64,000 bases of DNA from Yeosuana aquiaggeris (GCF_044003965.1 NZ_JBAWKC010000004.1:307359-371358), one strand, 5' to 3'. Counted from the stretch's first letter, positions 10,109 through 19,409 are shown. Numbers and translations are program-made. The notes: a model not told the origin generated them from the letters alone.

Positions 10109-10529
10109 GATTTTAAAAATACAGAAGTTAGTAATATTGCTCTCCTCTAGAACCTATGTAAAAATAAAATATTTCGCAGACTTCTACTTATTAATAATTG
10201 AAAATTTTAATATGAAATAGAGCATTTATTTGTCTCCATATTAGCAATATTGCAAATACCAAATCTAAAGAAAATGCCTGTGTTATATCCAATTGGATTT
10301 TAAATATCAACCCTTATTGTTTTAATAGATTATAGTTACAAAACAAAGCATGCCCAATTATCGTAAAAACTAATGTTTTTGATATCTTTGATGTCTAAGG
10401 TTAAATAATATTTATTGCGAAATAAAAAATTAATTGCCTGTTGATACTATTTTATATTTGAACAATTGAACACCAATTAATGAGTTTTGATTCTAATGCT
10501 TTTTGTGATAGAATTAATTATAATTATTC
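10109..10529. other. 421-bp intergenic region between divergent barrel genes
   Basis: AT-rich spacer. The only element I see is TATATTTG at 10453-10460, a perfect TAnnTTTG -7 box for the plus-strand gene at 10530, with a TTG at 10434-10436 (16 bp upstream, slightly short). No RNA gene, repeat or attC-like foldback is recognised. Confidence 0.4.
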
Positions 10530-11807
10530 ATGAAGAATAAATACTCTTGCATATTTTCTTTTAACTGGAATCCTCCTGCGTTACTCTTTTTACTGTTAAT
10601 ATCTATTAGCCTTTTTTCTCAGACGCCTAAAGATTCTATTGAAACTTGTGAAGTAAAATCACTGCCAGACCTATTTAAAAAGAAAGATTCCTTACTCACC
10701 ATAAAATCTCAAATAAACAAAACAAGTTTTTTTTTAGTGATTCCAATCATAGGGTCCTCTCCAGCTACCGGGTTTTTATATGGTGGCGTAGCACAATATA
10801 CATTCAAAGGTAAAAATGCTAAAGATAAATACTCATCATTTAATGTTGGTGCGACCTATACAACTAACGAACAATTACTTGTAAATATTAAAAATAATTT
10901 GCTACTTAATCACAACAAAATATACTTAAGTGGTGACTGGAGGTATTATATTTTTTCACAAAATAATTATGGATTAGGTACAGACATCATTCCTTCATTT
11001 AAAGAGGATAGTGATTTTGTTTTAGAATCCTTGGCAGAACCAATGAACTATAATTATTTTAAGTTTCATCAAACTGTTTCATTTAATGTGGTAAGTGACT
11101 TTTATATTGGTGCTGGTATTCATTTAGATGGATATACAGATATTTTTGACAAGCAACTAGATGTCACTAACAACCTATTTACAGCACATTATGAATATAG
11201 TAATCATTATGGATTTAACACTTTTGAATATTACGTTAATGGTCTAAGTCTTAATACTGTTTTTGATTCAAGAGACAATCAAGTGAATGCGAATAACGGT
11301 TGGTACGGTAATATAAATTACAGAATAAATCCTGCTTTTGGAAAAAATCAAGCCTCCAGTTCTGTACTGTTTACAGAATTTAAATATTATATTCCTTTAA
11401 GTGAAAAAAACCTACAACATGTTCTGGCCTTTTGGACTTATGGACAGTTTTTGACTCATGGTAATTTACCCTATCTTAATTTGCCATCTATTGGATGGGA
11501 CAAAACAAGCCGAGGCGGCAGAGGTTATACTCAAGGTTTATTTAGAGGACAAGATTTAGTTTATATGGAGACTGAATATCGTTTTCCCATTACCTGCAAT
11601 CAACTAATCAGCGGTACCGTATTCGCCAATTTTACAACTGCTAGTGATAAGGATAGACAAGTAAAACTTTTTAATGCTATACAGCCAGCTTTTGGTATAG
11701 GTTTAAGAATATTAATTGATAAAAGCACCAAAACTAATCTCATATTAAATCAGGCATGGGGCAAACATTCAAAAGCTTTTTACCTCAATGCTGGTGAAAC
11801 TTTTTAA
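10530..11807 (+). CDS. BamA/Omp85-type outer-membrane barrel protein (surface antigen D15 domain)
   Basis: 425 residues. A signal region (residues ~18-35, ending LFSQT) is followed by a barrel of about 16 strands without POTRA domains. Omp85 hallmarks include an early PIIGSSPATGFLYGG strand, SLNTVFDSRDNQVNANNGWYG, and RGGRGYTQGLFRGQDLVYMETEYRFPI, which corresponds to the conserved (V/I)RG(F/Y) loop region followed by the penultimate strands. Proteins of this short form are common in Flavobacteriia and may insert or export lipids or proteins; the substrate is unknown. A -7 box is present at 10453-10460. Confidence 0.85.
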   Translation: MKNKYSCIFSFNWNPPALLFLLLISISLFSQTPKDSIETCEVKSLPDLFKKKDSLLTIKSQINKTSFFLVIPIIGSSPATGFLYGGVAQYTFKGKNAKDKYSSFNVGATYTTNEQLLVNIKNNLLLNHNKIYLSGDWRYYIFSQNNYGLGTDIIPSFKEDSDFVLESLAEPMNYNYFKFHQTVSFNVVSDFYIGAGIHLDGYTDIFDKQLDVTNNLFTAHYEYSNHYGFNTFEYYVNGLSLNTVFDSRDNQVNANNGWYGNINYRINPAFGKNQASSSVLFTEFKYYIPLSEKNLQHVLAFWTYGQFLTHGNLPYLNLPSIGWDKTSRGGRGYTQGLFRGQDLVYMETEYRFPITCNQLISGTVFANFTTASDKDRQVKLFNAIQPAFGIGLRILIDKSTKTNLILNQAWGKHSKAFYLNAGETF

Positions 11808-11928
11808 ATATTCTACAGAAATTAAATTGATTACTAAATTTCAGATACTTACATTTTTAAGTTTGTTGTAATTTCTGTTTTTGATCTTTTCTATCTGCTA
11901 TATTATTTATTTTAGTTTCTCATTTAGG

Positions 11929-12609
11929 TTACTCTATTTCTTCTGGTAAAGGTGAAATCATTATATGCGCCCTATGTGTTCCAGGATTCATAATCCAAGG
12001 ATGGTTTGGAGCCATCGGGGTATTTGGTAAACCAGTAGATTCTGATGTCGCCCATGGCAAATATACCACATAGCGCAGTTGAGCACCCTCTACTTTTGAG
12101 GATTCCGGGTCATACACCGTTTGTGCACCGTAGTAAATGTGCAAAGTTGATCCAGGAGTTATTTTAATTTGACCCGATTTCATTTCAGCTTCACGGATAG
12201 CAAAAATTTCCTGTCCAGTCTTTCCTTCTTCTCTCAAGGCTCTTCCTCTTGCCATAAAGGGTTCAAGGTCTTTATGATAACATGCTGCATTAAATCCATC
12301 CTGATTAGGATTGTCTGCCAGAACAATAAATTGATTATCCCCTTCTCTCAGCGTCACAAATTCACCAGCCATATTATATCCAATAACTTTACATCTCGAT
12401 CTGCTTTCTGCAGGAGCAGCCATTAATGCTGTTGCAATTAAAGCTTCATCAGTATCAATAGCCTTTAATTGTTTCTTGACATCATTTGATGAACTGTCTT
12501 TTGCAGTTTCTGTTATGGAGGATTCCTGTATTGTGTTTTTAGTTTTGTCTGATGAATTACAAGAAATTAAAATTACTGTAAAAACCATTGCTGTGATAAT
12601 ACTTTTCAT
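11929..12609 (-). CDS. Conserved lipoprotein of unknown function
   Basis: 226 residues. The lipoprotein signal ends at ILISC (Cys17). A Ser/Lys-rich linker is followed by a compact domain with conserved-looking segments SRCKVIGYNMAGEFVTLREG, FIVLADNPNQDGFNAACYHK, and a Pro/His-rich end (MAPNHPWIMNPGTHRAHIMI). Two cysteines (in SRCKV and AACYHK) and several histidines could bind metal or form a disulphide. I do not recognise the family. Transcribed alone on the minus strand; the plus-strand barrel gene converges on it. Confidence 0.7.
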   Translation of the reverse strand: MKSIITAMVFTVILISCNSSDKTKNTIQESSITETAKDSSSNDVKKQLKAIDTDEALIATALMAAPAESRSRCKVIGYNMAGEFVTLREGDNQFIVLADNPNQDGFNAACYHKDLEPFMARGRALREEGKTGQEIFAIREAEMKSGQIKITPGSTLHIYYGAQTVYDPESSKVEGAQLRYVVYLPWATSESTGLPNTPMAPNHPWIMNPGTHRAHIMISPLPEEIE

Positions 12610-12790
12610 TTTTTGTCTAATTTTAAAATTAATTTTATTGTGAAACTATTGATTAATCAAAATGAGGCACAACAGTTAGTTTACTAGCAGTTGCAACATT
12701 TACCCATTTTACTGTCTAAAATTCTGAAATTCCTAGTACCTGTAAGTTGCATGATTATATACATTTTTGTAAAAACATTATTTGTAATAT

Positions 12791-13018
12791 CTAAAAGGCA
12801 TTTTCTTTATTAAATTCCTCTATCATCTTTTGAGCACTTTCATAGTCAGAATTGTACACATATAATTCCACGTCATTTTGTGTGGTTCCAAAACCAGCCA
12901 ATCTAGCAGATTCAACGTTGTCTTTGATAAGTGTTGCGATATTCTTTTGATCTAACAGAAAAGCAATTCGATTAATAATAATTGAACTATTCGTTAATAT
13001 TTTTACGTGTTTATCCAT
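12791..13018 (-). CDS. DUF2007-type putative signal-transducing protein
   Basis: 75 residues, cytosolic, no signal. The layout (KILTNSSIIINRIAFLLDQKNI, then a short loop with NVESARLAGFGTTQNDVELYVYNSDYESAQKMIEEF) is the ferredoxin-like fold of DUF2007 proteins: a first strand-helix with substrates described as 'inheritance of half-size', then a strand of the form VELYV, then a final helix with repeated acidic residues. The biochemical role of this family is not established. Confidence 0.65.
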   Translation of the reverse strand: MDKHVKILTNSSIIINRIAFLLDQKNIATLIKDNVESARLAGFGTTQNDVELYVYNSDYESAQKMIEEFNKENAF

Positions 13019-13079
13019 ATTTGTTATTTAAAGTTTTACAACGTTTATATGTAGGAATAATGCCGTTTTGTGTATAGTT

Positions 13080-13502
13080 TTAATTCTCTTTGCTTTTATC
13101 AGTAAATGAATGGGATTCAGCTACATAATATGTTTGAATTTTTATTGATTTAAATTCAATTTCATTTTCACTTACAACGTTATATTCGTAAATATCTGTT
13201 TTATAACCATTGCAGTGCTCATAAAAAAAACCTTGTTTTGTCCACCAATGACCTTCTTCAGTTCTTTCAGAGGTATAATCAGGATAATGGGTCTTGAAAT
13301 TGATAATATAGGTCCCATCTTGATTTCTAATCATTTCCCATTCACGTTTTGTAGCTTTATTTTGAACTCCTATTTCTGAACCGACCCAAGTACCAACTAA
13401 AGATTTGTCAATATGCTTTAATTGCCGCTTACTTAATTTAGAGCTCGTCATACAAGAACTCATAAAGAGGGTAAATATTAGAATAATTAATCTAATTTTC
13501 AT
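13080..13502 (-). CDS. Lipocalin-like/hypothetical lipoprotein
   Basis: About 140 residues when started at the internal ATG at 13502, which gives a clean lipoprotein signal (MKIRLIILIFTLFMSSC). An upstream in-frame ATG (13529) would add a charged tail before the signal. The mature part contains LVGTWVGSEIG, RDQGTYIINF-like strands (MIRNQDGTYIINFKTHYP) and EGHWWTKQGFFYEH, the pattern of small beta proteins that report as 'lipocalin-like' in Bacteroidota. Function unknown. Confidence 0.65.
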   Translation of the reverse strand: MKIRLIILIFTLFMSSCMTSSKLSKRQLKHIDKSLVGTWVGSEIGVQNKATKREWEMIRNQDGTYIINFKTHYPDYTSERTEEGHWWTKQGFFYEHCNGYKTDIYEYNVVSENEIEFKSIKIQTYYVAESHSFTDKSKEN

Positions 13503-13920
13503 CGGTCTTATTTTGTTTTTTTGTTTCAACTACTAACAAAAATAGAATATATCAGCACTTTAACACTAATATATTAAATATTTTAAAGGTACAAAAACTC
13601 TTACCAGGTCATACATCAAGGACAAATAGGAAATAACGAAAGCACAACAGCATTATCTTTGGAAGGTTTGTGAGATCATTTTGAAAATTATAAAAACACC
13701 AAATAGAACACGTTGATAGGCTATTGACCTGAAAAGAGATGTTTATTTGAGTGTTAGTTAATTATTAGTACAGAACCTCTAAATTCTTATAAGTATATTG
13801 AACTTGTCTACGCTCTTCTATCAGAGCCTTGAGCGAAAGCTACACAAAACAAAAGCGACAGGCATATTTATTCTTTATCAAAGTATTTTTCTTCTTTTTA
13901 TTATTTTTTAAGTAATTCAG
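13503..13920. other. 418-bp intergenic region, nothing assigned
   Basis: Spacer between two minus-strand lipoprotein genes. A short ORF-like stretch has no start with coding character. A GCACAAC heptamer at 13642-13648 resembles an integron inverse core but has no partner. No promoter match better than chance was seen. Confidence 0.35.
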
Positions 13921-14436
13921 TTATTCTGATCTAACTAAACTCAAAAATTCATAATTGTTATTGAATGTTACCTGCCAATCACTTATTGTTTTATAACCAC
14001 TTCTTGACATAGAATATCCTCTGACAAAAAAATAAAAAGATACTATAGAGTCTTTTGGAGTGCCAATAATAGATTTCCTTATTGAATCAAATTTCATTGC
14101 TTCACTTTTAAATTGTTCTGCTCTTTTTATATGCACTTTGGCTTGGGCTAGTTTTGCTCCTGCTAAAGAGTCATTATATTTCTCGTACATTTCTTTACTT
14201 TTATTTAGTGATTCAAAGTACTGTAATGTCTTTTCTGCCAAATCGCTATTACTTTGAATTGTAGTTAGATATAAATCAGATAATTTAAGAGTGTCCCTAT
14301 CTATTTTTATTAACTCAAATGAATTTGGATCTGCTAACTCCTCCTTTATCTTCTCAATAGCTAACTCTTCATAATTTGGAGTTTTTTCACAACCAATAAT
14401 TAAAAAAAATGTAAATACAATAACTATCTTTTTCAT
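13921..14436 (-). CDS. Hypothetical lipoprotein
   Basis: 171 residues. The lipoprotein signal MKKIVIVFTFFLIIGC is followed by a mostly helical, highly charged body (residues 25-125, with a heptad-like stretch around LAQAKVHIKRAEQFKSEAMK) and a C-terminal beta part (VSFYFFVRGYSMSRSGYKTI, then WQVTFNNNYEFLSLV). The LADPNSFELIKID phrase near the start of the mature domain recurs in many flavobacterial lipoproteins of unknown role. Not recognised further. Confidence 0.7.
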   Translation of the reverse strand: MKKIVIVFTFFLIIGCEKTPNYEELAIEKIKEELADPNSFELIKIDRDTLKLSDLYLTTIQSNSDLAEKTLQYFESLNKSKEMYEKYNDSLAGAKLAQAKVHIKRAEQFKSEAMKFDSIRKSIIGTPKDSIVSFYFFVRGYSMSRSGYKTISDWQVTFNNNYEFLSLVRSE

Positions 14437-14475
14437 AATTTAATTTATTCTTTATCGAAATATTTACTTCACTTC

Positions 14476-14655
14476 TTATTGTTTTTTCTGCAATTCGTTT
14501 AAAATATCTTTCAGCACTATATCTATTTTGTTTTGCTTTTCTACAATCTTATTAAGATTAAAATACCATAATACTACAGAACGAAAGATAAGAAAGATTG
14601 TTAAGAATGCTACAAAAAGAATTATTAGTGCCAAGGGTAAGCAAATGTTGATGCA
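14476..14655 (-). CDS. Small single-span membrane protein without a canonical start
   Basis: A 59-codon frame bounded upstream by TGA (14656-14658) encodes a hydrophobic helix (LALIILFVAFLTIFLIF) followed by RSVVLWYFNLNKIVEK and a charged helical tail. Small Bacteroidota membrane proteins of exactly this design exist. There is no ATG or GTG in the frame; TTG at 14634-14632 or an ATT/ATC codon further up is the only possible start. Either it uses an unusual start or the 5' end has decayed. It precedes the lipoprotein gene at 13921 on the same strand. Confidence 0.4.
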   Translation of the reverse strand, partial: CINICLPLALIILFVAFLTIFLIFRSVVLWYFNLNKIVEKQNKIDIVLKDILNELQKKQ

Positions 14656-15352
14656 TCATTCATATTAAATATTTTAAAGTTAGTATTTAAAAATACAATT
14701 ATGATTGTAGGTATTAAATGATTTTCGTTAGGTTAAGAATTGTAAGTATAGAGCAAAAAAAAAGAGAATCATCCTAAGCAGAACAATTCTCTTTATAGCT
14801 ATTAACCAACCACAGTGAATAACACTACAAATAAAGGTGAATTCTATTGATTAGAGCACAACTTATAATATCTTGTGCTTATATGCTTATCGATATATCT
14901 TATTTTATTTTTCTTACATTAAATTACTCAAATTGAGTATTGTAAATTTCACTCTTAATGGCTAATATTGTAATGCTATCAACCAACCAACCGTTAATAA
15001 CTTGATTATGTCTAACAGGAAGAAATTCCTTTTAGGCATATTTTTTTGCTTTTTATTGATCTAAAATAGCGTAAAACTTCATGTAATTATTATACTAACT
15101 ATAATTAAATCAGATATTGATATATTGTAGATGTTAGGCGTGTTAAAACAAGTTGATTTCGTAGTTCTGACAAGGCTTTAGTGTGTTTTGGCAGTATGCT
15201 TAAGCCGCCCATCGAGCGTAAACGTTCCAAAACAATAGTTATTGTAATTTGATTATGTTCTATTTGTCTTTTAATTTATTTGTGAATAAATTCACATAAT
15301 ATAAAACCCAGAACGAAACTCCACATAGCAGGCGTTAGAACCAATAAAATAG
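14656..15352. other. 697-bp intergenic region, no gene recognised
   Basis: AT-rich DNA with stops in all frames. It holds two modest inverted repeats: AGCACAA/TTGTGCT at 14855-14879 (11-nt loop) and GTTTTGG/CCAAAAC at 15185-15233. GTTAGGC at 15133-15139 and GTTAGAA at 15334-15340 look like integron cores but have no matching inverse core. The last ~60 bp is the leader of the epimerase gene. Confidence 0.4.
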
Positions 15353-16471
15353 ATGAGTAAAATATATGTTTCTATAATAATAATGGTAATAAGTTTTTCC
15401 TGCAGCAGGAAACAACCAGAATTAAAATTAATTGACAAGCAAAACTTTTCAAGAGTAATTGAAAACAAAAAGGTTAATTTGTTTACTTTAAAAAATAAAT
15501 GCGGGCTTACTGCTCAAATCACCAATTATGGTGGTCGTATAGTGAGTTTGTGGATACCTGATAAGAATGGTAACTTTGATGATATTGTATTAGGTTATGA
15601 AACCTTGGAACCCTATTTAAAACCAAAAGGACGGTATTTTGGTGCCTTGATAGGACGTTATGCCAATCGCATTGCCAAAGGGAGGTTTACCCTTAATGAT
15701 AGTATCTACACCTTAACTGTTAACAATGGTGCCAATCATTTACATGGTGGAAAAAACGGGTTTCATAATGTAGTTTGGAATGCCAATCAATTATCAGATT
15801 CAGAATTAAAATTAGAATATCTTTCTAAAGATGGTGATGATGGCTATCCAGGTAATCTAAATGTTACGGTTATTTATAAACTAACCGATACCAATGAGTT
15901 AGAAATCAACTATACAGCAACTACTGATAAGTCAACTCATGTTAACCTTACTAATCATTCATTTTTTAATTTGTGTGGTGCTGGCAAAGGCAGTATTAAT
16001 GATCATTTATTACAAATTAATGCAGCATACTACACTCCGATAGATGAAGAACAAATTCCAACAGGAAAACATAAAGAAGTTAAAAATACAGCATTTGATT
16101 TTACTGCACTTAAACCAATAGGAAAAGATATAGATGCCAATAGCCAACAATTAAAATTTGGCTCTGGATACGATCATAACTATGTTTTGGATGGTTCAGG
16201 ATTAAGAGTGGCAGCAAAAGTAATTGAACCGAAATCGGGTCGAATAATGGAAGTCATTACAGATGAACCAGGGTTGCAGTTCTATGGAGGTAACTTTTTA
16301 GGTGGAAAAAATATTGGGAAAGGAAATTTATCTTATGAATATAGAACTGCCTTTTGTTTAGAAACACAACATTTTCCAGACAGTCCAAATCAAACAAGTT
16401 TCCCTTCAACTATATTAAACCCTGATGATGAATACAATTCTACCTGTATTTATAAATTTACCATCAAATGA
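15353..16471 (+). CDS. galM: Aldose 1-epimerase (mutarotase), lipoprotein
   Basis: 372 residues. A lipoprotein-type signal (MSKIYVSIIIMVISFSC) directs it outside the cytoplasmic membrane, as is usual for Bacteroidota GalM copies. Motifs of the family are present in order: NYGGRIVSLWIPD, FGALIGRYANRIAKGRF, NHLHGGKNGFHNVVW (catalytic His region), VNLTNHSFFNL (second His), and the C-terminal CLETQHFPDSPNQ with the catalytic Glu. It interconverts alpha and beta anomers of aldoses such as glucose or galactose. No sugar transport gene is adjacent. Confidence 0.93.
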   Translation: MSKIYVSIIIMVISFSCSRKQPELKLIDKQNFSRVIENKKVNLFTLKNKCGLTAQITNYGGRIVSLWIPDKNGNFDDIVLGYETLEPYLKPKGRYFGALIGRYANRIAKGRFTLNDSIYTLTVNNGANHLHGGKNGFHNVVWNANQLSDSELKLEYLSKDGDDGYPGNLNVTVIYKLTDTNELEINYTATTDKSTHVNLTNHSFFNLCGAGKGSINDHLLQINAAYYTPIDEEQIPTGKHKEVKNTAFDFTALKPIGKDIDANSQQLKFGSGYDHNYVLDGSGLRVAAKVIEPKSGRIMEVITDEPGLQFYGGNFLGGKNIGKGNLSYEYRTAFCLETQHFPDSPNQTSFPSTILNPDDEYNSTCIYKFTIK

Positions 16472-16836
16472 TAAAAAAAAGAATTATAGATACAGTTTTC
16501 AAATTAAAAAAGTTCAAACCGCCGATATCAATCAACTGCTTCTAAAAATATCCAGTGTTAATAAGAGTTTTGGAGCATCATAGGGTTCAAACCTATAACA
16601 GATTTTATAGGCCATAGTTAAGTTTTAATGCTTCGAAAATATTTTGGTGAAACAATAGCGAAATGTCAATTTTTCATTACCACCTCAGATATAGTTTTTT
16701 TTAAATATTTATAAAAAATATTACAAAACAATTAATTCTTCTTAATTATTAGGAACTATATCAGATTTTTAAGTCAGACTTTATTTATATGATTTGCAAA
16801 TATTCCAGTAAAATAATATCGTCATGTCAATACTAT
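16472..16836. other. Intergenic spacer downstream of the epimerase gene
   Basis: 365 bp with no ORF of coding character and no repeat that I can define. The first part (16470-16620) has short readable fragments in several frames but nothing recognisable. The regulatory region of the cytochrome gene follows immediately. Confidence 0.35.
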
Positions 16837-16850
16837 GTAACATTTGTTAC
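16837..16850. promoter_or_regulatory. Palindrome GTAACA-TT-TGTTAC
   Basis: A perfect 6-2-6 inverted repeat centred 19 bp upstream of the CRP/FNR-type box at 16857-16868. It could be a second regulator site on the cytochrome/hemA promoter. The palindrome at 22995-23006 (TAACAAATGTCA) is intermediate between this sequence and the TGAY-N4-RTCA boxes. Confidence 0.4.
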
Positions 16851-16856
16851 TAAACC

Positions 16857-16899
16857 TGACTTTTGTCATAAAATATTTCGTTTATAGATATTACATTTA
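16857..16899 (+). promoter_or_regulatory. CRP/FNR-type box plus -7 element for the cytochrome c/hemA operon
   Basis: TGAC-TTTT-GTCA occupies 16857-16868 and TACATTTA, one mismatch from TAnnTTTG, occupies 16892-16899. The centre of the palindrome lies 29.5 bp before the first base of the -7 box, the same spacing as in seven other promoters here. No TTG -33 element is present, as expected for an activator-dependent promoter. Confidence 0.7.
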
Positions 16900-16942
16900 G
16901 CAAATTTAACTATTTCAACAACAACTTTAACTAAACAATAAA

Positions 16943-17350
16943 ATGAGCAAATTATTTGTAATTATATCGGCTATATTCGTTGGGAACTTAGTTTTTTTAT
17001 CAACGACTATATTAAAGAATAGCGTCCAAGATCCTTGGGAAGTACCAGCTAAATACCAAAAATTAGAAAACCCTTTTGCGTCTGACGCAGATGCAGAAAA
17101 TATTGGTAAAACATTATATAATAAACATTGTAAATCTTGTCATGGTAGTGAAGGTAAAGGTGATGGTCCAAAAGCAGAAGGCTTAGATACTCCCACTGGT
17201 GACTTCACCGAAGCTTCTTTTAAAGAACAAACTGATGGTGCTTTGTACTATAAAACTATTTTTGGAAGAGACGATATGCCAAGTTTTGAAACGAAAATTA
17301 CAGAAGAAAAAGATCGTTGGTTACTTATTAATTATTTAAAGAGACTTTAA
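16943..17350 (+). CDS. Exported monoheme cytochrome c, class I
   Basis: 135 residues. An N-terminal hydrophobic segment (residues ~3-24) acts as signal or anchor. A single CKSCH site lies at about residue 63 in the setting NKHCKSCHGSEGKGDG, and the likely distal methionine is in GRDDMPSFE (~residue 112). The C-terminal helix RWLLINYLKRL is the usual end of a class I fold. It should shuttle single electrons in the periplasm. It is first in an operon with hemA (54 bp gap) and lies behind a CRP/FNR-type promoter. Confidence 0.9.
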   Translation: MSKLFVIISAIFVGNLVFLSTTILKNSVQDPWEVPAKYQKLENPFASDADAENIGKTLYNKHCKSCHGSEGKGDGPKAEGLDTPTGDFTEASFKEQTDGALYYKTIFGRDDMPSFETKITEEKDRWLLINYLKRL

Positions 17351-17404
17351 GGCATAATTTTTAATTTTTAATAAATTAACAACTAAACCTTTTAATTATT
17401 TTTA

Positions 17405-18634
17405 ATGAAAAAATTCTTACGTTATATAAGTATTTCACATATAACAGCCACGGTTACCCAAAGAGCACATTACCAGTTTTCAAATGAACAAATAAGTGGT
17501 TTTGTAAACGTCCTGCGAAAAGAATTTAATGATCTTTCAGGTATCATTGTTTTGGCTACATGTAACAGAACCGAACTCTATTTTGAGTCTGTTAATACTT
17601 CAGCAAGCGCAATTAGAGACTTTTTATTAACATTTAAAGGCCATCAAGAATCAAGCTTTGGCAAAAATCTATTCTATTTAAGCGATGATACCGAAACCAC
17701 TGTGAACCATTTACTGGAAGTATCAGCAGGATTAGAGTCTTCTGTACTGGGTGATGCAGAGATCATTCATCAAATTAAAAAAGCGCATCAATTTGCAGTA
17801 GCCCATCATATGCAGGGTTCCTTATTGGAACGTGCCATACAAGCGGTTTTTAAATGCCATAAGCGTATTAGTAATGAAACGCAGTTTAGAGATGGTACCA
17901 CCTCTTTAGCCTATAAATCTCTGAAAATTGCAAGAGATGCCTTTGAAAAATCAACGGTAAAAAACAAACGTATTTTGTTTGTTGGGGCCGGCGATATTGT
18001 ACAACAATTGTTTAAGTATAACTCTAAATTCAATTTCAAAAATATATACATCACTAACCGAACAGCCCAAAAAGCCATAGACCTATCTATAAAACACCAC
18101 TGTAAAGTATATGACTGGAATAAGGTTCTGGAAAACAAACTAGGTGATTTTGATGTGATCATCAGTGCGGTAAGTAATTACCAGCATCTTATTAAAACAA
18201 TACCTGCTACCAAACAAAAAGTGCTACTTATAGATCTAACTGTACAAGGCAGTATTGACAGAGCATTGGCGCATCTTGAACATATTAAATTTTATGATCT
18301 AGATACGATCTCTGAAAATCTTAAAGAAGCCAAAGAAAAACGGTTTTTGGCAATTGATCAAGTGAGTGAAATTATAGCTGATGAGCTATCAGAATATTGC
18401 ACCTGGTTACATGAAGCACCTTTAAGAGAGGTATTGCACCAATATAAAATAGCCATAACCAAAGAGGTTAATTTATATTTTGAAGCCGATAAAGAAGCAG
18501 AAGAAATTAAGGATATTACCAATCAGGTTATGCGAAAATTAATGAGCAACCCCGAAGATCTGATATCATGTTCAAAACCAGATAAACTTATTGCTGAACA
18601 AGTTTCTAAATTCTGTGTTGGATATTTTATTTAA
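17405..18634 (+). CDS. hemA: Glutamyl-tRNA reductase
   Basis: 409 residues, cytosolic. It makes glutamate-1-semialdehyde from Glu-tRNA with NADPH, the first step of C5 haem synthesis. Visible features: the active-site Cys in LATCNRTELYF (~residue 51), the substrate-binding GLESSVLGDAEIIHQIKKAH, an NADPH-binding GAGDIVQQL, TNRTAQKA, and a C-terminal helical dimerisation domain. The SVLGDAEI segment is more divergent than in typical flavobacterial HemA (usually GE(R/P)EI/QI), which suggests a second paralogue. Co-transcription with a cytochrome gene and a redox-type promoter suggest it boosts haem supply for the multiheme proteins downstream. Confidence 0.92.
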   Translation: MKKFLRYISISHITATVTQRAHYQFSNEQISGFVNVLRKEFNDLSGIIVLATCNRTELYFESVNTSASAIRDFLLTFKGHQESSFGKNLFYLSDDTETTVNHLLEVSAGLESSVLGDAEIIHQIKKAHQFAVAHHMQGSLLERAIQAVFKCHKRISNETQFRDGTTSLAYKSLKIARDAFEKSTVKNKRILFVGAGDIVQQLFKYNSKFNFKNIYITNRTAQKAIDLSIKHHCKVYDWNKVLENKLGDFDVIISAVSNYQHLIKTIPATKQKVLLIDLTVQGSIDRALAHLEHIKFYDLDTISENLKEAKEKRFLAIDQVSEIIADELSEYCTWLHEAPLREVLHQYKIAITKEVNLYFEADKEAEEIKDITNQVMRKLMSNPEDLISCSKPDKLIAEQVSKFCVGYFI

Positions 18635-18660
18635 AATCTTACTCTTACCCAACCGGAAAG

Positions 18661-18691
18661 AAGAGGGTGATCAATAGATCACCTTCTTTTT
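18661..18691 (+). terminator. Rho-independent terminator after hemA
   Basis: Stem AAGAGGGTGATC / GATCACCTTCTT with an AATA loop and one G-T wobble, followed by a T run. It also lies 10 bp past the end of the convergent gene at 18701. Confidence 0.75.
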
Positions 18692-18700
18692 GATTAATTA

Positions 18701-19306
18701 TTAAAACTCAATAAGGCCCCAGGTCAATGGATCTCCAATAAACGCAGCATCTGGCCAGTAAACCTGTTGTTCCAAAGGATCACTTAATTTAAAGGCTATT
18801 TTTAATTGCTCACCTTTTTTAGGAGTTATGTTTAGTTTGGAAAAGCTAATCTTAAATTCCATATTGTTGTTACCATTTTTAAAAGGAAAGGTATTGGCTA
18901 TCCATCCCGTTGGTTCTGTGGTGCAATTGTCCCAATAATAATACTGCCCAATAGCAGAACAATTACCATAGGACGAATGGAACCAGTAACAATGTTCACC
19001 CCAGGTAGACTCTTTAGTATTGGTATTGATCAAGACTTCCGCATTAAAATTAATATTTTGCGAATCGGTTAAATTTCTAAAGGCTATATATAAGTTATCC
19101 GTATCATATTTTAATAAAACACTCACTTCTCTATCCGTTATTCCTTTTATTAAAATTTCCTGAGCATTGAGCCATTCCTGTTCAGCCAGTTCTCCATCAA
19201 TAATCACCGGAACATTTTGGCTTTCAATAAGTTTTACAAAATTATTTTGAGCATGGTTTTTAATAAAAAAACAAGACATAATAATAAAACAATATAAAGC
19301 CTTCAT
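18701..19306 (-). CDS. CBM9-like carbohydrate/sugar-binding domain protein, exported
   Basis: 201 residues. Signal peptide MKALYCFIIMSCFFIKNHAQ, then a single family-9-type beta-sandwich: PVIIDGELAEQEWLNAQ, VSVLLKYDTDNLYIAFR, FNAEVLINTNTKES, HCYWFHSSYGNCSAIGQYYYW, and KISFSKLNI. The same fold is found in cytochrome-associated DOMON/CBM9 proteins, so a haem- or ligand-binding role is possible, but no haem ligand is evident. It is divergent from the NHL gene at 19509; on its strand TAAATTGC (19386-19379) stands exactly 29.5 bp from the box at 19410-19421, a weak -7 match. Confidence 0.75.
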   Translation of the reverse strand: MKALYCFIIMSCFFIKNHAQNNFVKLIESQNVPVIIDGELAEQEWLNAQEILIKGITDREVSVLLKYDTDNLYIAFRNLTDSQNINFNAEVLINTNTKESTWGEHCYWFHSSYGNCSAIGQYYYWDNCTTEPTGWIANTFPFKNGNNNMEFKISFSKLNITPKKGEQLKIAFKLSDPLEQQVYWPDAAFIGDPLTWGLIEF

Positions 19307-19409
19307 TCGTTTGAAATTAGAATAACATTTTTTTTAAAATTAAATTATGAGCACAACAAGCTACAAATCTTTAATACTGCAATTTAAAATAATTCAAAAT
19401 CAATGAATA

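Noticed and set aside
12649..12660. TTGATTAATCAA palindrome upstream of the lipoprotein at 12609
   Set aside because: Half-sites are 2 bp, not 4 bp apart, so it does not fit the regulon box.
13642..13648. GCACAAC heptamer resembling the inverse core of attC site 3
   Set aside because: No matching GTT core or stem within 200 bp; probably chance.
14476..14655. Treating the startless small membrane frame as a firm gene
   Set aside because: Kept only as a low-confidence feature because no ATG or GTG is in frame.
15133..15340. GTTAGGC and GTTAGAA as integron cores around the epimerase gene
   Set aside because: No complementary inverse core follows the gene and no foldback separates the two.
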